A stretch of DNA of 11,243 bases from contig CAZCAQ010000016.1 in the NCBI GenBank assembly GCA_964496905.1, positions 1 to 11,243 on the forward strand. The letters run 5' to 3'. Both the position numbers and the translations under genes were made by a program. A model generated the notes under the pieces. That model searched no databases, was not told the DNA's origin, and worked only from the letters and a program-made list of their open reading frames with translations. The DNA comes from CAZCAQ01 sp964496905. Lineage in GTDB: Bacteria > Patescibacteriota > WWE3 > UBA101185 > UBA10185. The stretch's first letter is position 1; each line of letters starts with the position of its first letter. Below, one piece after another: positions 11,119 to 11,243 of this stretch.

Positions 11119-11243
11119 ATGTTCGATTACAAAAAGTTGCTGAATACGCCACTTGCGGACCTTAAATTTTCAGTAATAGATACCGAAACAACAGGAATGC
11201 ATTCACGCTTTAACCGAGTAATAGACATTGGCGTTGTTGACGT
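11119..11243 (+). CDS. DnaQ-like 3'-5' exonuclease, N-terminal part (cut by window edge)
   Basis: Only the first 41 codons are inside the window. After a short N-terminal segment, residues 17-26 read FSVIDTETTG, the exonuclease I motif of the DEDD family (Asp21 and Glu23 bind the catalytic metals), followed by RFNRVIDIGVV, the conserved next strand. This fits the epsilon subunit of DNA polymerase III or a related stand-alone exonuclease; which one depends on the missing part. No sequence upstream suggests an earlier start. It diverges from the sortase operon, sharing a 76-nt intergenic region. Confidence 0.88.
   Translation, partial: MFDYKKLLNTPLADLKFSVIDTETTGMHSRFNRVIDIGVVD

Overview
The window looks like part of a small, AT-rich bacterial genome, most likely a member of the Candidate Phyla Radiation (Patescibacteria). 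This is inferred from tightly packed genes, a sortase with its own substrate, a class A penicillin-binding protein with an Ig-like tail, a short tyrosyl-tRNA synthetase, many small orphan proteins, and several genes that appear to be transcribed without a leader. TGG encodes Trp throughout and TGA serves as a normal stop, so there is no sign of the Gracilibacteria/Absconditabacteria recoding. The assignment is an inference and not a phylogenetic result.

Layout. Positions 1-70 hold an upstream region that resembles the one in front of the lipoprotein gene at 144-851 (minus), so a paralogue probably starts just beyond the left edge. A GTG-initiated ATPase-like/winged-helix regulator (990-2315, plus) converges on and overlaps a 558-residue protein with a nucleotidyltransferase-like GS...DxD...D signature (2299-3975, minus). 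Positions 3976-4371 have no convincing gene but carry a consensus plus-strand promoter and four successive large hairpins. A one-helix membrane protein follows (4372-4785, minus), then an unlisted 39-residue membrane peptide (4886-5005, minus). A second promoter-hairpin-T-run unit at 5008-5170 (plus) runs antisense to the 3' end of tyrS (5150-6358, minus). To the right are a 74-residue basic protein (6473-6697, plus), a class A PBP (6836-9484, plus), a 62-residue orphan (9560-9748, minus), a sortase and an acidic LAATG-type sortase substrate in one overlapping operon (9860-11042, minus), and the start of a DnaQ-like exonuclease (11119 to the right edge, plus).

How it fits together. The right half is a cell-envelope neighbourhood: the PBP builds peptidoglycan, and the sortase probably anchors its co-transcribed acidic substrate. 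The left half is accessory in character, with lipoprotein and small membrane-protein genes, a possible repeated promoter unit, an uncharacterised nucleotidyltransferase-like protein and two candidate structured RNAs. Across the window, genes fall into two start classes. One group (990, tyrS, the exonuclease) has an extended -10 of the form TGATATNNT placed 6-7 nt before the start codon and no Shine-Dalgarno, implying leaderless mRNAs. The others have ordinary Shine-Dalgarno sequences. The most interesting material is the pair of candidate small RNAs at about 4035-4135 and 5043-5165, which share a layout: a promoter, a 5' purine-rich segment, then a 12-bp stem closing a large loop that holds a C/U-rich, anti-Shine-Dalgarno-like stretch.
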